64,000 bases of DNA from NCBI GenBank assembly GCA_017992055.1, contig JAGOPK010000010.1:1-64000 (forward strand). Direction: 5' to 3'. The stretch comes from Burkholderiaceae bacterium (lineage in GTDB: Bacteria > Pseudomonadota > Gammaproteobacteria > Burkholderiales > Burkholderiaceae_C). Under the pieces are notes generated by a model, which was not told the origin of the DNA, did not search any database, and saw only the letters and a list, made by a program, of their open reading frames with translations. Both the position numbers and the translations under genes were made by a program. How positions within the stretch are numbered: position 1 is the stretch's first letter; each line of letters begins with the position of its first letter. Below are positions 8,302 through 19,061 of the stretch, piece by piece.

Positions 8302-8318
8302 CCCGGCCCGCGGCCGGG
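8302..8318. terminator. GC-rich hairpin between convergent genes
   Basis: CCCGGCC (8302-8308) can pair with GGCCGGG (8312-8318) across a 3-nt loop, between the ends of the tlpA-like gene and lipA. There is no U-tract, so an intrinsic terminator is only a possibility. Confidence 0.35.
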
Positions 8319-8323
8319 CCGGA

Positions 8324-9307
8324 TCAGACCACGCCGGCGCCCGCCGCCTGCTGGTCGGCGTGGTAGCTGGAGCGCACCATCGCGCCCACCGCCGCATGGG
8401 TGAAGCCCATGGCCTGGGCCTCGCGCTCGAACATCTTGAAGGTGTCCGGGTGCACATAGCGCCGCACCGGCAGGTGGTGGCCGCTGGGCGCCAGGTACTG
8501 GCCGATGGTGAGCATGTCGATGTGGTGGGCGCGCATCTCGCGCATCACCGCCAGGATCTCGTCGTCGGTCTCGCCCAGGCCGACCATCAGGCCGCTCTTG
8601 GTCGGCACCTCGGGGTGCAGGGCCTTGAACTTCTTCAGCAGGTTCAGGCTGAAGGCGTAGTCGGAGCCCGGGCGCGCCTCCTTGTACAGGCGCGGCACGG
8701 TCTCCAGGTTGTGGTTCATCACGTCCGGCGGCGCGGCCTTCAGGATCTCCAGCGCGCGGTCGTCGCGGCCGCGGAAGTCGGGCACCAGGATCTCGATGCG
8801 CGTGGCCGGCGACTGCTCGCGCACCTGGCGGATGCACTCGACGAAGTGGCCGGCACCGCCGTCGCGCAGGTCGTCGCGGTCGACGCTGGTGATGACCACG
8901 TACTTCAGCTTCAGCGCGGCGATGGTCTTGGCCAGGTTGGCCGGCTCGGCGGCGTCCAGCGGATCGGGCCGGCCATGGCCGACGTCGCAGAACGGGCAGC
9001 GCCGCGTGCACTTGTCGCCCATGATCATGAAGGTGGCCGTGCCATGGCCGAAGCACTCGCCGATGTTCGGGCACGAGGCTTCTTCGCACACCGTGTGCAG
9101 CTTGTGCTCGCGCAGGATCTGCTTGATCTCGTAGAAGCGCGTGCTGGGGCTGCCGGCCTTGACGCGGATCCAGTCGGGCTTTTTCAGCACCTCGGCCGGC
9201 ACGATCTTGATCGGAATGCGCGCGGTCTTGGCCTGGGCCTTTTGCTTGGCGCTGGCGTCGTAGGTGGGCGCGTCCTGCGCCTGGTGCACGACCTTGTCGG
9301 TGGCCAT
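8324..9307 (-). CDS. lipA: lipoyl synthase
   Basis: This radical-SAM enzyme inserts two sulfurs into the octanoyl chain on lipoyl-dependent enzymes. The 327-residue protein has both cluster motifs: the auxiliary cluster cysteines in [12 protein letters not shown] and the radical-SAM CTRRCPFC. It also has the conserved C-terminal [10 protein letters not shown] (the serine near the end being the auxiliary-cluster ligand). ATG 9307 gives the normal length and lies 26 bp after the end of lipB on the same strand. The frame continues upstream but overlaps lipB and has no family similarity there. Confidence 0.97.
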   Translation of the reverse strand: MATDKVVHQAQDAPTYDASAKQKAQAKTARIPIKIVPAEVLKKPDWIRVKAGSPSTRFYEIKQILREHKLHTVCEEASCPNIGECFGHGTATFMIMGDKCTRRCPFCDVGHGRPDPLDAAEPANLAKTIAALKLKYVVITSVDRDDLRDGGAGHFVECIRQVREQSPATRIEILVPDFRGRDDRALEILKAAPPDVMNHNLETVPRLYKEARPGSDYAFSLNLLKKFKALHPEVPTKSGLMVGLGETDDEILAVMREMRAHHIDMLTIGQYLAPSGHHLPVRRYVHPDTFKMFEREAQAMGFTHAAVGAMVRSSYHADQQAAGAGVV

Positions 9308-9333
9308 CGGGATTGCTTTCGCGGGGAAATGGA

Positions 9334-10017
9334 TCAGGATCGCGGCCCGAACTGCGCCGCCAGGCGCTGGGCCAGCCGCTCGGCCACGCGGGCCCAGTCG
9401 GCCTCGTCGGCGGGGACGCCGAGTGTAGCCAGGTCGATGGTGGCCAAGCCTGCGTAACCGCAAGGGTTGATGCGGGCAAAGGGCGACAGGTCCATGGCCA
9501 CGTTCAGCGACACGCCGTGGTAGCTGCGGTGGTTGCTGATCTTGATGCCCAGCGCGGCGATCTTGCCCAGGCCGCGGAACGGGTCGCCGCCGGGCTGCGG
9601 GCCGGTGAGCGCGCTGTGGCCGAAGGGATCGTCCAGCTTGACGTAGATGCCCGGCGCGCCGGCCACGCGGTGGCCGGTGACGCCAGCATCGGCCAGCACG
9701 CGCAGCACGGCCGACTCGATGCGGTAGACGTATTCCTTGACGTAGATGCCCAGGCGTCGCAGGTCGATCAGCGGATAGGCCACCACCTGGCCCGGGCCGT
9801 GGTACGTGACCTGGCCGCCGCGGTTGGTGGGCACGACCGGGATGCCGCCGGCGTCCAGCACATGCTCGGCCTTGCCGGCCACGCCCTGGGTGAACACCGG
9901 ATCGTGCTCGACCAGCCAGATCTGGTCGGGCGTGGCCTCGTCGCGCGCCTCGGTGAAGGCGCGCATCGCGTCCAGCGTCTGGGCATAGGGCTGGCGGCCC
10001 AGGTTGCGGATCAGCAT
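9334..10017 (-). CDS. lipB: lipoyl(octanoyl) transferase
   Basis: LipB moves octanoate from octanoyl-ACP to lipoyl domains, giving the substrate of LipA. The 227-residue product has the signature [17 protein letters not shown], the GAPGIYV segment, and the active-site region [15 protein letters not shown]. The invariant cysteine is in INPCGY. It follows the DUF493 gene by 7 bp and precedes lipA, the usual order in betaproteobacteria. Confidence 0.97.
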   Translation of the reverse strand: MLIRNLGRQPYAQTLDAMRAFTEARDEATPDQIWLVEHDPVFTQGVAGKAEHVLDAGGIPVVPTNRGGQVTYHGPGQVVAYPLIDLRRLGIYVKEYVYRIESAVLRVLADAGVTGHRVAGAPGIYVKLDDPFGHSALTGPQPGGDPFRGLGKIAALGIKISNHRSYHGVSLNVAMDLSPFARINPCGYAGLATIDLATLGVPADEADWARVAERLAQRLAAQFGPRS

Positions 10018-10024
10018 GCGCCGG

Positions 10025-10312
10025 TCACAGCACCACCTTGACCAGCGGATGCGTGCTCAGCGTGCGGTACAGCTCGTCGAGCTGCTCGCGGCTGGTGGCG
10101 GTGACGGTGACGGTCAGGCCCAGGTACTTGCCGCTGCTGCTGGGCCGGTGCTCGATGGTCGCCGGATCGAAGCCGGGGTCGAACTGCAGGGCCACCGCGG
10201 TGATGGCCTCGACATAGCCTTCCACATGCAGGCCCATGACCTTGATCGGAAAGGCGCTGGGATATTCGATCAGCGACTGTTCGGGCGGGATGTCACGGGA
10301 GAAGTCGGTCAT
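10025..10312 (-). CDS. ybeD: YbeD/DUF493 family small protein
   Basis: The 95-residue product matches the DUF493 (YbeD) family, a ferredoxin-like fold placed next to lipB in many proteobacteria. Visible features are [11 protein letters not shown] near the start, a central [20 protein letters not shown], and a short C-terminal strand. A lipoate-related regulatory role has been guessed in the literature but is not demonstrated by sequence. It is 7 bp upstream of lipB and 60 bp downstream of the aminotransferase gene on the same strand. Confidence 0.92.
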   Translation of the reverse strand: MTDFSRDIPPEQSLIEYPSAFPIKVMGLHVEGYVEAITAVALQFDPGFDPATIEHRPSSSGKYLGLTVTVTATSREQLDELYRTLSTHPLVKVVL

Positions 10313-10372
10313 GGCGGAACTTTCAAACCGCGGTAGATGGGGGCAGCGCGGCGCGGCTCAAGCCAGGCGGGC

Positions 10373-11254
10373 TCAGACGCTTTGCTCGCGCTTGGCGCGC
10401 TGGTAGGCCTCGTACAGCCGCGCATACACCGGCCCCGGCTTGCCACGCAGCGCGCCATGGCCCACCGGCTCGCCGTCCAGGCGCGTCACCGGCAGCACCT
10501 CCTTGCCCGACGAGCTGAGCAGCACCTCGTCGGCGGCGCGCAGGTCGGCCTCGGCGATGGGCCGCAGGTTGTAGGCAATGCCCACTTCCTCGCACAGCTC
10601 GCGCAGCAGCTCGTAGCGTATGCCTTCGAGCACATGCTCGCTCTTGGGCGGGCCCAGCAGCGCACCCTCGTGGGCGATCCAGACATTGCTGTGCGCGGCC
10701 TCGGTGAGCCAGCCGTCGCGCAGCAGGATGGTCTCGGCCGCGCCCTGGTCGGCCGACATCTGCCGCGCCAGCACATTGCCCAGCAGGCTGATGCTCTTGA
10801 TGTCGCCACGCTCCCAGCGGAAGTCGCGCGCGGTGATGCAGGCCACGCCCTGGTGGCGCTGCTCGGCCGACGGCGGGCGCGCCGCATTGCTCATCGCAAA
10901 CACCGTGGGCGGCAGGCCGGCGGGCATCACATGGTCGCGGCTGGGCGCCACGCCGCGCGTGACCTGCAGGTAGACAAACTGGTCCTCGGCCGGCTGGGCG
11001 GCGATCAGCTCGCGCAGCAGGGCCAGCCATTCAGCGCGGCCGTGCGGATTGGCGATGCGCAGCTTGGCCAGGCTGCGGTCCAGCCGGGCCATGTGCTCGT
11101 CAAAGCGGAACAGCCGCCGGCCGTAGACCGGAATGCCCTCGTAGACGCCGTCGCCGAACAGAAAGCCGCGGTCCATCACCGGCACCGTGGCCTCGCGCAG
11201 CGGCAGCAGGCGACCGTTGAGGTGGCACAGGGTGTCGGGCAGGGCAGCGGTCAT
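10373..11254 (-). CDS. dat: D-amino acid aminotransferase (class IV PLP enzyme)
   Basis: The 293-residue protein is a fold-type IV aminotransferase. Landmarks are DRGFLFGDGVYEG near residue 28, the PLP lysine at 153 in IKSISLLGN, EAAHSNVWI, and the cofactor-phosphate loop around GIRYELL. The first-half pattern fits D-alanine/D-glutamate transaminases, which feed peptidoglycan synthesis, rather than branched-chain enzymes. The neighbouring DD-carboxypeptidase upstream supports that. It runs with dacC-dat-ybeD-lipB-lipA on one strand. Confidence 0.9.
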   Translation of the reverse strand: MTAALPDTLCHLNGRLLPLREATVPVMDRGFLFGDGVYEGIPVYGRRLFRFDEHMARLDRSLAKLRIANPHGRAEWLALLRELIAAQPAEDQFVYLQVTRGVAPSRDHVMPAGLPPTVFAMSNAARPPSAEQRHQGVACITARDFRWERGDIKSISLLGNVLARQMSADQGAAETILLRDGWLTEAAHSNVWIAHEGALLGPPKSEHVLEGIRYELLRELCEEVGIAYNLRPIAEADLRAADEVLLSSSGKEVLPVTRLDGEPVGHGALRGKPGPVYARLYEAYQRAKREQSV

Positions 11255-11298
11255 GGCAGAGGTTCCGGCGACGGCATGGCGGCCAGCTTAGCCGCGCC

Positions 11299-12450
11299 TC
11301 ACTTGATCCACAACCGCATCGCATCCCAGGCCCGGCCCAGGATGCCGGCCTGCGGCACGGCCTCCTGCACCACCAGGGGCACGCTGGCGATCTTGGCGCC
11401 GCCGGCGGTGCTGACCTCCAGCGTGCCCACGCGCTGGCCCTGGGCCAGCGGTGCGACCAGCGGATCGGTGCGCTGCACCACGGTCTTCAGCTTGTCGCCC
11501 TCGCCACGCGGCACGGCCACGTACAGCGCGGCGGCCGCACCCAGCTTGGCGCTGGGCGCCGTGCCCTTCCACACAGGCACCGTGGCCGCCGGCGTGCCGG
11601 CCTCGAACAGGCGCACCGCATCCCAGGCGGTGTAGCCCCAGTTCAGCAGCTTCTGGCTTTCGGCGGCGCGGGCCTCGCGCGAGGCCGTGCCCAGCACCAC
11701 GCTGACCAGGCGGCGCTTGCCATTGGGCAGATCACGCTGGGCGCTGGCCACCAGGCAGTAGCCGGCGGCCTCGGTGTAGCCGGTCTTCATGCCGTCCACC
11801 GCCGGATCGCGGCCCAGCAGCATGTTGCGGTTGTCCTGCTTGATCTTGTTGTAGGTGTAGTTGCGCTGGGCGTAGTAGGTGGCGTACTGCTCCGGGAAGT
11901 CGCGCACGATGCGCGCGGCGATCACGCCCAGGTCACGCGCCGAGGCCTGGTGGCCGGCCTCGGACATGCCGGTGGGGTTCTTGAACTGCGTGTTCTTCAG
12001 GCCCCAGGCCTGGGCCTGGCGGTTCATCATGCCGACGAAGGTCTCGACCGAGCCGCCCACGCCCTCGGCCAGCGTGATCGCGGCGTCGTTGCCCGAGACG
12101 ATGATCATGCCGCGCAGCAGCTCATCGACCGTCGGCGTCATCGTGGTGTCGATGAACATCAGCGAACCGCCGAGCTTGCGCTCGTTCCAGGCGCGCACCG
12201 ACACCGGCAGGGTCTGGGTCAGGCTCAGCTTCTTCGCCTTCAGCGCATCGAACACCAGCCAGGCGGTCATCAGCTTGGTCAGCGAGGCCGGGTCGACGGC
12301 CTGGTCGGCATTGCGCTCGGCCAGCACCTGGTCGGCGGTGACGTCGAACAGCAGATAGCTCTTGGCGGCGATCTCGGGCGGCTGCGGGGCCTGGGCATGG
12401 CTGGCCAGGGACATGGCCAGGGCCAGTGCAAAAGCAAGAAGTCGGTTCAT
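11299..12450 (-). CDS. dacC: serine-type D-alanyl-D-alanine carboxypeptidase (PBP5/6 type)
   Basis: This periplasmic enzyme trims the terminal D-alanine from peptidoglycan side chains. The 383-residue product has a signal peptide (cleavage after SHAQA, about residue 21) and all three penicillin-binding motifs: SLTK with the acylated serine 56, SGN at 119-121 and KTG at 222-224. A PBP5-type C-terminal beta domain follows, ending in an amphipathic helix (RAWDAMRLWIK) of the kind that anchors these enzymes to the inner membrane. It heads the run leading to lipA. Which E. coli paralogue it equals (DacA or DacC) cannot be decided here. Confidence 0.95.
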   Translation of the reverse strand: MNRLLAFALALAMSLASHAQAPQPPEIAAKSYLLFDVTADQVLAERNADQAVDPASLTKLMTAWLVFDALKAKKLSLTQTLPVSVRAWNERKLGGSLMFIDTTMTPTVDELLRGMIIVSGNDAAITLAEGVGGSVETFVGMMNRQAQAWGLKNTQFKNPTGMSEAGHQASARDLGVIAARIVRDFPEQYATYYAQRNYTYNKIKQDNRNMLLGRDPAVDGMKTGYTEAAGYCLVASAQRDLPNGKRRLVSVVLGTASREARAAESQKLLNWGYTAWDAVRLFEAGTPAATVPVWKGTAPSAKLGAAAALYVAVPRGEGDKLKTVVQRTDPLVAPLAQGQRVGTLEVSTAGGAKIASVPLVVQEAVPQAGILGRAWDAMRLWIK

Positions 12451-12509
12451 CGGGATGCGAGTCGGAGAACGGGCGGCGGGTTCCGCCGCCGGAAAAAGGC
12501 CGGCTGCGC

Positions 12510-13133
12510 TCAGCGCAGCGCCTGCACCAGCAGCTGCTTGAGCAGCGTGAGCTGGCCGTGGAAAAAATGGCCGACGCCGGGGATCACCGTCACCGGCAGC
12601 ACCTGGGGCCGGGCCCAGTCCAGCGTGGCCTGCAGCGGCACCACGTCGTCGGCCTCGCCGTGGATGACCACGGTGTCGGCCGGCACCGGCGGCAGCTCAA
12701 AGCGGCTGGTCGCCGGGCCCACCAGCACCAGGCGTGCGGCCGGCGTGCCGGCCTGGGCCAGGCGCGCCGCGGCGCTGGCGGCGACAAAGCTGCCGAACGA
12801 AAAGCCGCCCAGCAGCAGCGGCTGGCCGGGCTGGCGCAACGCGGCGATCACCGCCAGGGCGTCGTCGGTCTCGCCGCGGCCTTCGTCATAGGCCCCGGCC
12901 GAGGCGCCGACGCCGCGGAAATTGAAGCGCACGGCGCGCCAGCCCAGGGCCACCACGGCGCGGGCCAGGGTCTGCACCACCTTGTTGTCCATGGTGCCGC
13001 CATGCAGCGGATGCGGATGGCACAGCACGGCCACGCCGCGCGCCGGGCCGGTGTCGGCGGCCGGCTCGTCGATGGCGCAGGCAATGGCCCCGGCCGGGCC
13101 GGCCACGCTGATCAGCTGGGTGTCGCGGTTCAT
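12510..13133 (-). CDS. alpha/beta hydrolase, COG2945 type
   Basis: The 207-residue protein is a small serine hydrolase. Seen are CHPHPLHGG near residue 38, VRFNFRGVGAS, the nucleophile elbow GGFSFGSF, an acidic residue region VIHGEADDVVP and the catalytic histidine in GVGHFFHG. This exact pattern marks the COG2945 hydrolases common in Burkholderiales; their substrate is unknown. It lies 21 bp downstream of the ferredoxin-like gene on the same strand and upstream of dacC. Confidence 0.88.
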   Translation of the reverse strand: MNRDTQLISVAGPAGAIACAIDEPAADTGPARGVAVLCHPHPLHGGTMDNKVVQTLARAVVALGWRAVRFNFRGVGASAGAYDEGRGETDDALAVIAALRQPGQPLLLGGFSFGSFVAASAAARLAQAGTPAARLVLVGPATSRFELPPVPADTVVIHGEADDVVPLQATLDWARPQVLPVTVIPGVGHFFHGQLTLLKQLLVQALR

Positions 13134-13154
13134 GCCAAGCCCCGGGGCCCGGCC

Positions 13155-13481
13155 TCAGCGGCCGACGTCGGCCGGCAGCACCAGGCGCTCGACGACCTGG
13201 CCGTTCTTCAGGTGCGACTCGACGATCTCGTCGATGTCGCTCTTGTCGACGAAGGTGTACCAGACGGCCTCGGGATAGACCACGGCCACCGGCCCGCCGG
13301 CGCAGCGGTCCAGGCAGCCGGCCTTGTTGACACGCACCCCGCCCGGCCCGGCCAGGCCGGCGGCCTTGACCTGGGCCTTGCAATGGTCGAACGCCGCCTG
13401 GGCATCGTGATCGGCGCAGCAGGCCTCGCCATTGCTGCGCTGGTTCAGGCAGACGAACAGGTGGTGCTTGTAATAGCTCAT
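13155..13481 (-). CDS. thioredoxin-like [2Fe-2S] ferredoxin
   Basis: This 108-residue protein belongs to the (2Fe-2S) ferredoxin group with a thioredoxin fold. Cluster cysteines are visible in FVCLNQRSNGEACC and in VNKAGCLDRCAGGP, followed by VVYPEAVWY, a motif found throughout the family. Its electron-transfer partners are unknown. It precedes the COG2945 hydrolase by 21 bp and follows the VanZ-like gene by 25 bp on the same strand, so the three may be cotranscribed. Confidence 0.9.
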   Translation of the reverse strand: MSYYKHHLFVCLNQRSNGEACCADHDAQAAFDHCKAQVKAAGLAGPGGVRVNKAGCLDRCAGGPVAVVYPEAVWYTFVDKSDIDEIVESHLKNGQVVERLVLPADVGR

Positions 13482-13506
13482 GGCGCAATTCTAGGGTTGA
13501 CCCCAT

Positions 13507-14661
13507 TCAGCGCCGCTCGCCGCCGGCGCCCAGCCGCGCCAGCAGCCAGGCCATGGCCGCAAACGGCCACAGCCAGCCCAGCCAGCGTGCCAGGCCATGG
13601 AAGCGGATGAAGCGGCCCTGCTCCCAGTCCTGCAGGCTTTGCGCGAAATACGGATCACCCGGCGCCTGGTGCACCAGGCCGACCAGGCCGCTCAGCACCA
13701 CCAGGGCCAGGGCCGCGGCCACGCGCGGGCCCAGCCAGGCCAGCGCCACGGCCAGCGCCAGGCCGGCGCCCAGGGCCGCCAGATGGGCCGGCGTGGCCCA
13801 GGCCAGCGCATGGTCGGGGCCGAAGTTCAGCGCCGTCGACAAGGTGGTGCCGGCCGCCGCCAGCCCGCCGGCGCCGGCCACGAAGGCCAGGCGCCGGCCG
13901 CCACGCGGCGAGCAGGCAAAGGCCAGCAGGCAGGGCGCCAGCATGCCCAGCAGCACCGCCAGGGCCTCGGCCGGCGGCGCCAGCCGGGCCGCGGTCGCCG
14001 GCGCCGCGGTCAGCCAGTCGGCCGCCGGCTGGGCCCAGGCCACGTCGTCCAGCCAGTCGGCCAGGGTTTCGGTCAAGGCCGGGCCCCAGCGGCCCAGGCC
14101 CAGCGGCACCGGCGCCGGAAACAGCAGGGCCACCGGCCACAGCAGCAGCAGGGCCAGCGCGCCGCCCTGGCCACGCTCCAGCCAGCGCTCGCGCGTGGCC
14201 TGCCAGCGGCGGATCAGGCCCAGCCCCGCCGCGGCCCAGGCCAGCAGCGCGCCCAGCAGGGCGCCGGCGCTGTTCAGCACCCAGTCCAGCAGCGAGGGCA
14301 CACGCTGCGGCAGCCAGTGCTGCAGCAGCTCCAGCGCATACGAGGCGGCGGCGCCGGCCGCCGTGGCCAGCAGCACCGCCGCCAGCGCACCGCCACCACG
14401 CCTCAGCCGCGACAGCGCCAGCAGAAAGCCCAGCGGCGCATAACCCAGCAGGTTGCTGCTGATGTCGAACGGGATGAAGTAGCGCGGCCAGGGCAGGCGC
14501 AGCAGGTCCGGCAGGGCCAGGCCCACCGGCCAGCGCCAGCCCTCCAGCGGAAACAGGCTGGCATAGGCGATGGTCGCCAGCCACACCGCGGCCAGCGGCG
14601 CCGCGGCGCTGCGCACGCCGGCCGCCGGGGCCGCGGACAGGCGGGCGGAACGCCGGGCCAT
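13507..14661 (-). CDS. VanZ-like multi-span membrane protein
   Basis: The 384-residue membrane protein has an N-terminal VanZ-like domain with DISSNLLGYAPLGFLLAL, then SYALELLQHWLPQRVPSLLDWVLNSAGALLG, whose E-Q and D-N residues are the family hallmarks. Further hydrophobic segments fill the C-terminal half. VanZ itself gives low-level teicoplanin resistance in enterococci, but most proteobacterial members have no known role. ATG 14661 is chosen because upstream residues are arginine-rich and overlap the hemJ gene. It lies 14 bp after hemJ on the same strand. Confidence 0.8.
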   Translation of the reverse strand: MARRSARLSAAPAAGVRSAAAPLAAVWLATIAYASLFPLEGWRWPVGLALPDLLRLPWPRYFIPFDISSNLLGYAPLGFLLALSRLRRGGGALAAVLLATAAGAAASYALELLQHWLPQRVPSLLDWVLNSAGALLGALLAWAAAGLGLIRRWQATRERWLERGQGGALALLLLWPVALLFPAPVPLGLGRWGPALTETLADWLDDVAWAQPAADWLTAAPATAARLAPPAEALAVLLGMLAPCLLAFACSPRGGRRLAFVAGAGGLAAAGTTLSTALNFGPDHALAWATPAHLAALGAGLALAVALAWLGPRVAAALALVVLSGLVGLVHQAPGDPYFAQSLQDWEQGRFIRFHGLARWLGWLWPFAAMAWLLARLGAGGERR

Positions 14662-14675
14662 GGCCGCCGCGCGGG

Positions 14676-16401
<1,726 letters not shown>

Positions 16402-16402
<1 letters not shown>

Positions 16403-17502
16403 TGCGCCTGTTCCACATCCAGCGCGAGGTCTACACCGAGCTGCAGGCCCTGCCCGAGGCGCTGCCGGCCGACGGCTTTCTGTGGATCGGCAGCGGCCGG
16501 CGCGAGTTCGAGGTGGCTGCGCCCGATCTGCAGGCCGCGCTGCAGCGCTGGGGCCTGGGCCAGCTGGTCTACCTGCATGTGGCCGACCTGCTGAACCACC
16601 AGCTGCCCAGCCAGTTCGACACCACCTCCTGGTACGACCTGCTGGTGTTCCGCCGCCTGGCCGCCGCCGCCGGCAGCGACCAGCTGTTTGCCGACGACGA
16701 GCATGGCACGGCCGGCTCGGCGCGCCAGGCGCTGGGCGCCATCGACACCAGCCCGGTGGGCTTTGCGGTGTTCGACCGCCTGCTGATCACCGTGCACCCG
16801 GCCGACTGCGCGGTGCGCGAGTACTACGCCGAGCGCCTGGCGGTGCTGGCGCGCAATGCCGGCGACAGCCGCGGCCCGCGCCTGCCCACCAGCCCCTCGG
16901 AGCTGATGCTGCGCATGGTCAACCACATGGTCGACAGCTACCTGGACCTGCGGCGCCTGCTGACGCGCCAACTGGGCTGGCTGCAGCAGCAGCTGCTGGA
17001 CAACCGCGGCCTGTTCCACGACTGGCGCATGCTGCTGGACAGCCGCAACACCCTGCACGGCCTGGAGGACACCTGCGAAGACCAGCGCGCGGCGATCCAG
17101 GAGTGGATCGATGCGCTGGACGACTGGCCCGACGAGCAGGATGTGGCGCTGCGCCGCGAGCGTGAACTGCTGCGCGTGCGCGCCCGCGACGTGCTGGAGC
17201 ACACCGAGCGCGTGCTGACCCATGTGCGCCGGCTGGAGCAGTCCATCGAGACCGCGGTGCAGCTGCACTTCTCGGCGCTGGGCCACCGCACCAACGACAT
17301 CATGCGCACGCTGACCGCGCTGACCGCGGTGTTCCTGCCGCTGAACCTGATCACCGGCTTCTTCGGCATGAACTTCGACGGCCTGCCGCTGATCCACAGC
17401 GCCACCGGCGTGTGGATCGCGGTGGCGATGATGGTGGTGGTGGTGGTGGCGCTGGGCGGCTTCTTCTGGCGCCGGCGCTACCTGGGCACGCGGCGGCGCT
17501 GA
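16402..17502 (+). CDS. CorA-family magnesium/divalent cation transporter
   Basis: The 366-residue protein has a long cytoplasmic N-terminal funnel domain, a charged coiled-coil helix (about residues 240-300), and two C-terminal membrane spans. The first span ends with the family signature GMN at 322-324 (LITGFFGMNFDG), and the tail is strongly basic. CorA-type channels import magnesium, and the ZntB branch moves zinc; the sequence does not settle which. The start overlaps the hemB stop by one base. A link to the apparently magnesium-type HemB is an attractive inference. Confidence 0.92.
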
Positions 17503-17508
17503 AGCACC

Positions 17509-17524
17509 GGCGGGCCAGCCCGCC
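17509..17524. terminator. hairpin between convergent genes
   Basis: GGCGGG (17509-17514) pairs with CCCGCC (17519-17524) over a CCAG loop between the ends of the CorA-like gene and ybeY. No U-tract follows on either strand, so termination is uncertain. Confidence 0.35.
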
Positions 17525-17980
17525 TCAGCCCGCGTAAGGGTCGTGCAGGCCCAGGCCGGCCAGGATCTCGGTCTCGCGCGCCTCCATGGCCTCGGCATCC
17601 TCGTCACTGGTCTCGTGGTCCCAGCCCTGGGCATGCAGGGTGCCGTGCACCAGCAGATGGGCTACATGGTCGGCCACGGCCAAGCCCAGCTCGGCGGCCT
17701 CGCGCGCCACCACGCCGGCGGCCAGCACCAGGTCGGCCACCACCACCGGCTCCTGCGCATAGTCGAAGGTCAGCACATTGGTGGCGTAGTCCCTGGCGCG
17801 GTAGTCCTTGTTCAGCGCGCGGCCCTCGTCGTCGTCGACGAAGCGCACGGTGATCTCGGCCGGCGCGTCCAGCGCCGCGCGGATCCAGCGCGCCACCTTG
17901 TGCCGCGGCAGCAGCGGGCGCAGGCGGGCGTCGGCGAACTGCAGCGACAGGCTCAGCTCGGGTCGGGCGGCTCGGCTCAC
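17525..17980 (-). CDS. ybeY: endoribonuclease YbeY (rRNA maturation)
   Basis: YbeY is a metal-dependent endoribonuclease needed for 16S rRNA 3'-end maturation and ribosome quality control. The 151-residue product has the zinc-binding motif [11 protein letters not shown] with histidines 112, 116 and 122, plus the conserved NVLTFDY segment. The start is GTG 17980, which overlaps the phoH stop (GTGA). phoH-ybeY is the standard order in proteobacteria. Confidence 0.97.
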   Translation of the reverse strand: MSRAARPELSLSLQFADARLRPLLPRHKVARWIRAALDAPAEITVRFVDDDEGRALNKDYRARDYATNVLTFDYAQEPVVVADLVLAAGVVAREAAELGLAVADHVAHLLVHGTLHAQGWDHETSDEDAEAMEARETEILAGLGLHDPYAG

Positions 17981-18969
17981 AGCGCACGCCCCTCGGACTT
18001 CTTGGCCGCGTCCACCGCCTCATAGGCCTCGACGATGCGCGCCACCAGCGGATGGCGCACCACGTCGGCGGCGGTGAACTGGCTGAAGGCGATGCCGCGC
18101 ACCCGGCCCAGCACGCGCTGGGCATCGACCAGGCCGCTGGTGCTGCCCTTGGGCAGGTCGACCTGGCTGGTATCGCCGGTGACCACCGCCCGGCTGCCGA
18201 AGCCGATGCGGGTGAGGAACATCTTCATCTGCTCGGGCGTGGTGTTCTGCGCCTCGTCGAGGATGACGAAGGCATGGTTCAGCGTGCGCCCGCGCATGAA
18301 GGCCAGCGGCGCGATCTCCAGCTGGCCCTTGTCGAAGGCCGCCTGCACACGCTCGAAGCCCATCAGGTCGTACAGCGCGTCGTACAGCGGTCGCAGATAG
18401 GGATCGACCTTCTGCGCCAGGTCGCCGGGCAGAAAGCCCAGGCGCTCGCCGGCCTCCACCGCCGGCCGGGTGAGCACGATGCGCTGCACGCTGCTGCGCT
18501 CCAGCGCATCGACCGCGCAGGCCACGGCCAGAAAGGTCTTGCCGGTGCCGGCCGGGCCGATGCCGAAGGTGATGTCGTGGGCCAGGATCTGGCGCAGGTA
18601 CTGCACCTGGTTGGGCGTGCGGCCGCGCAGGTCGGCACGCCGCGTGTGCAGCACGATGGCCTCGGCATCCGGCGTGGTCAGGGCCATGGCGTCGGGGTCG
18701 GCCGGCCGCGCCGACTGGCGCGCCTCCACCAGGGCCAGCTGCAGGGCCTCGGCGGCGATGGGCCGCGCCGCGCGCTCGTACAGCGACTGCAGCAGGCCCA
18801 GCGCACGCTGGGCCGCGTCGCGCTCGCCGTCGACGCTGAAGGCACCGCCACGCCGGACGATGCGCACCGCCAGCGCGTCCTCGATGGCGCGCAGGTGCTC
18901 GTCGAAGGCGCCCGAGAGATGGGCCAGGCGGGCGTTGTCGGTGGGTTCGAAGACGTGGCGCAGGATCAC
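17977..18969 (-). CDS. ybeZ: PhoH family ATPase (PhoH-like/YbeZ)
   Basis: The product (about 330 residues) is a P-loop NTPase partnering YbeY in rRNA metabolism. It has an N-terminal KH-like region, then [10 protein letters not shown], Walker [33 protein letters not shown], and Walker [16 protein letters not shown], with sensor segment [15 protein letters not shown] 18969 is chosen because upstream residues lack family character; the ribosome site is weak, so an upstream start remains possible. It is divergent from the sensor kinase gene. Confidence 0.95.
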   Translation of the reverse strand: MILRHVFEPTDNARLAHLSGAFDEHLRAIEDALAVRIVRRGGAFSVDGERDAAQRALGLLQSLYERAARPIAAEALQLALVEARQSARPADPDAMALTTPDAEAIVLHTRRADLRGRTPNQVQYLRQILAHDITFGIGPAGTGKTFLAVACAVDALERSSVQRIVLTRPAVEAGERLGFLPGDLAQKVDPYLRPLYDALYDLMGFERVQAAFDKGQLEIAPLAFMRGRTLNHAFVILDEAQNTTPEQMKMFLTRIGFGSRAVVTGDTSQVDLPKGSTSGLVDAQRVLGRVRGIAFSQFTAADVVRHPLVARIVEAYEAVDAAKKSEGRAL

Positions 18970-19061
18970 GGCAGAAGCTGGTGCGTTGCAGCGCGCATTC
19001 TCCAACGAATGCGCGCACGGGCCGGTGGGCCGGCGGGCCGCTTGGCCCACAATCCGGCGCG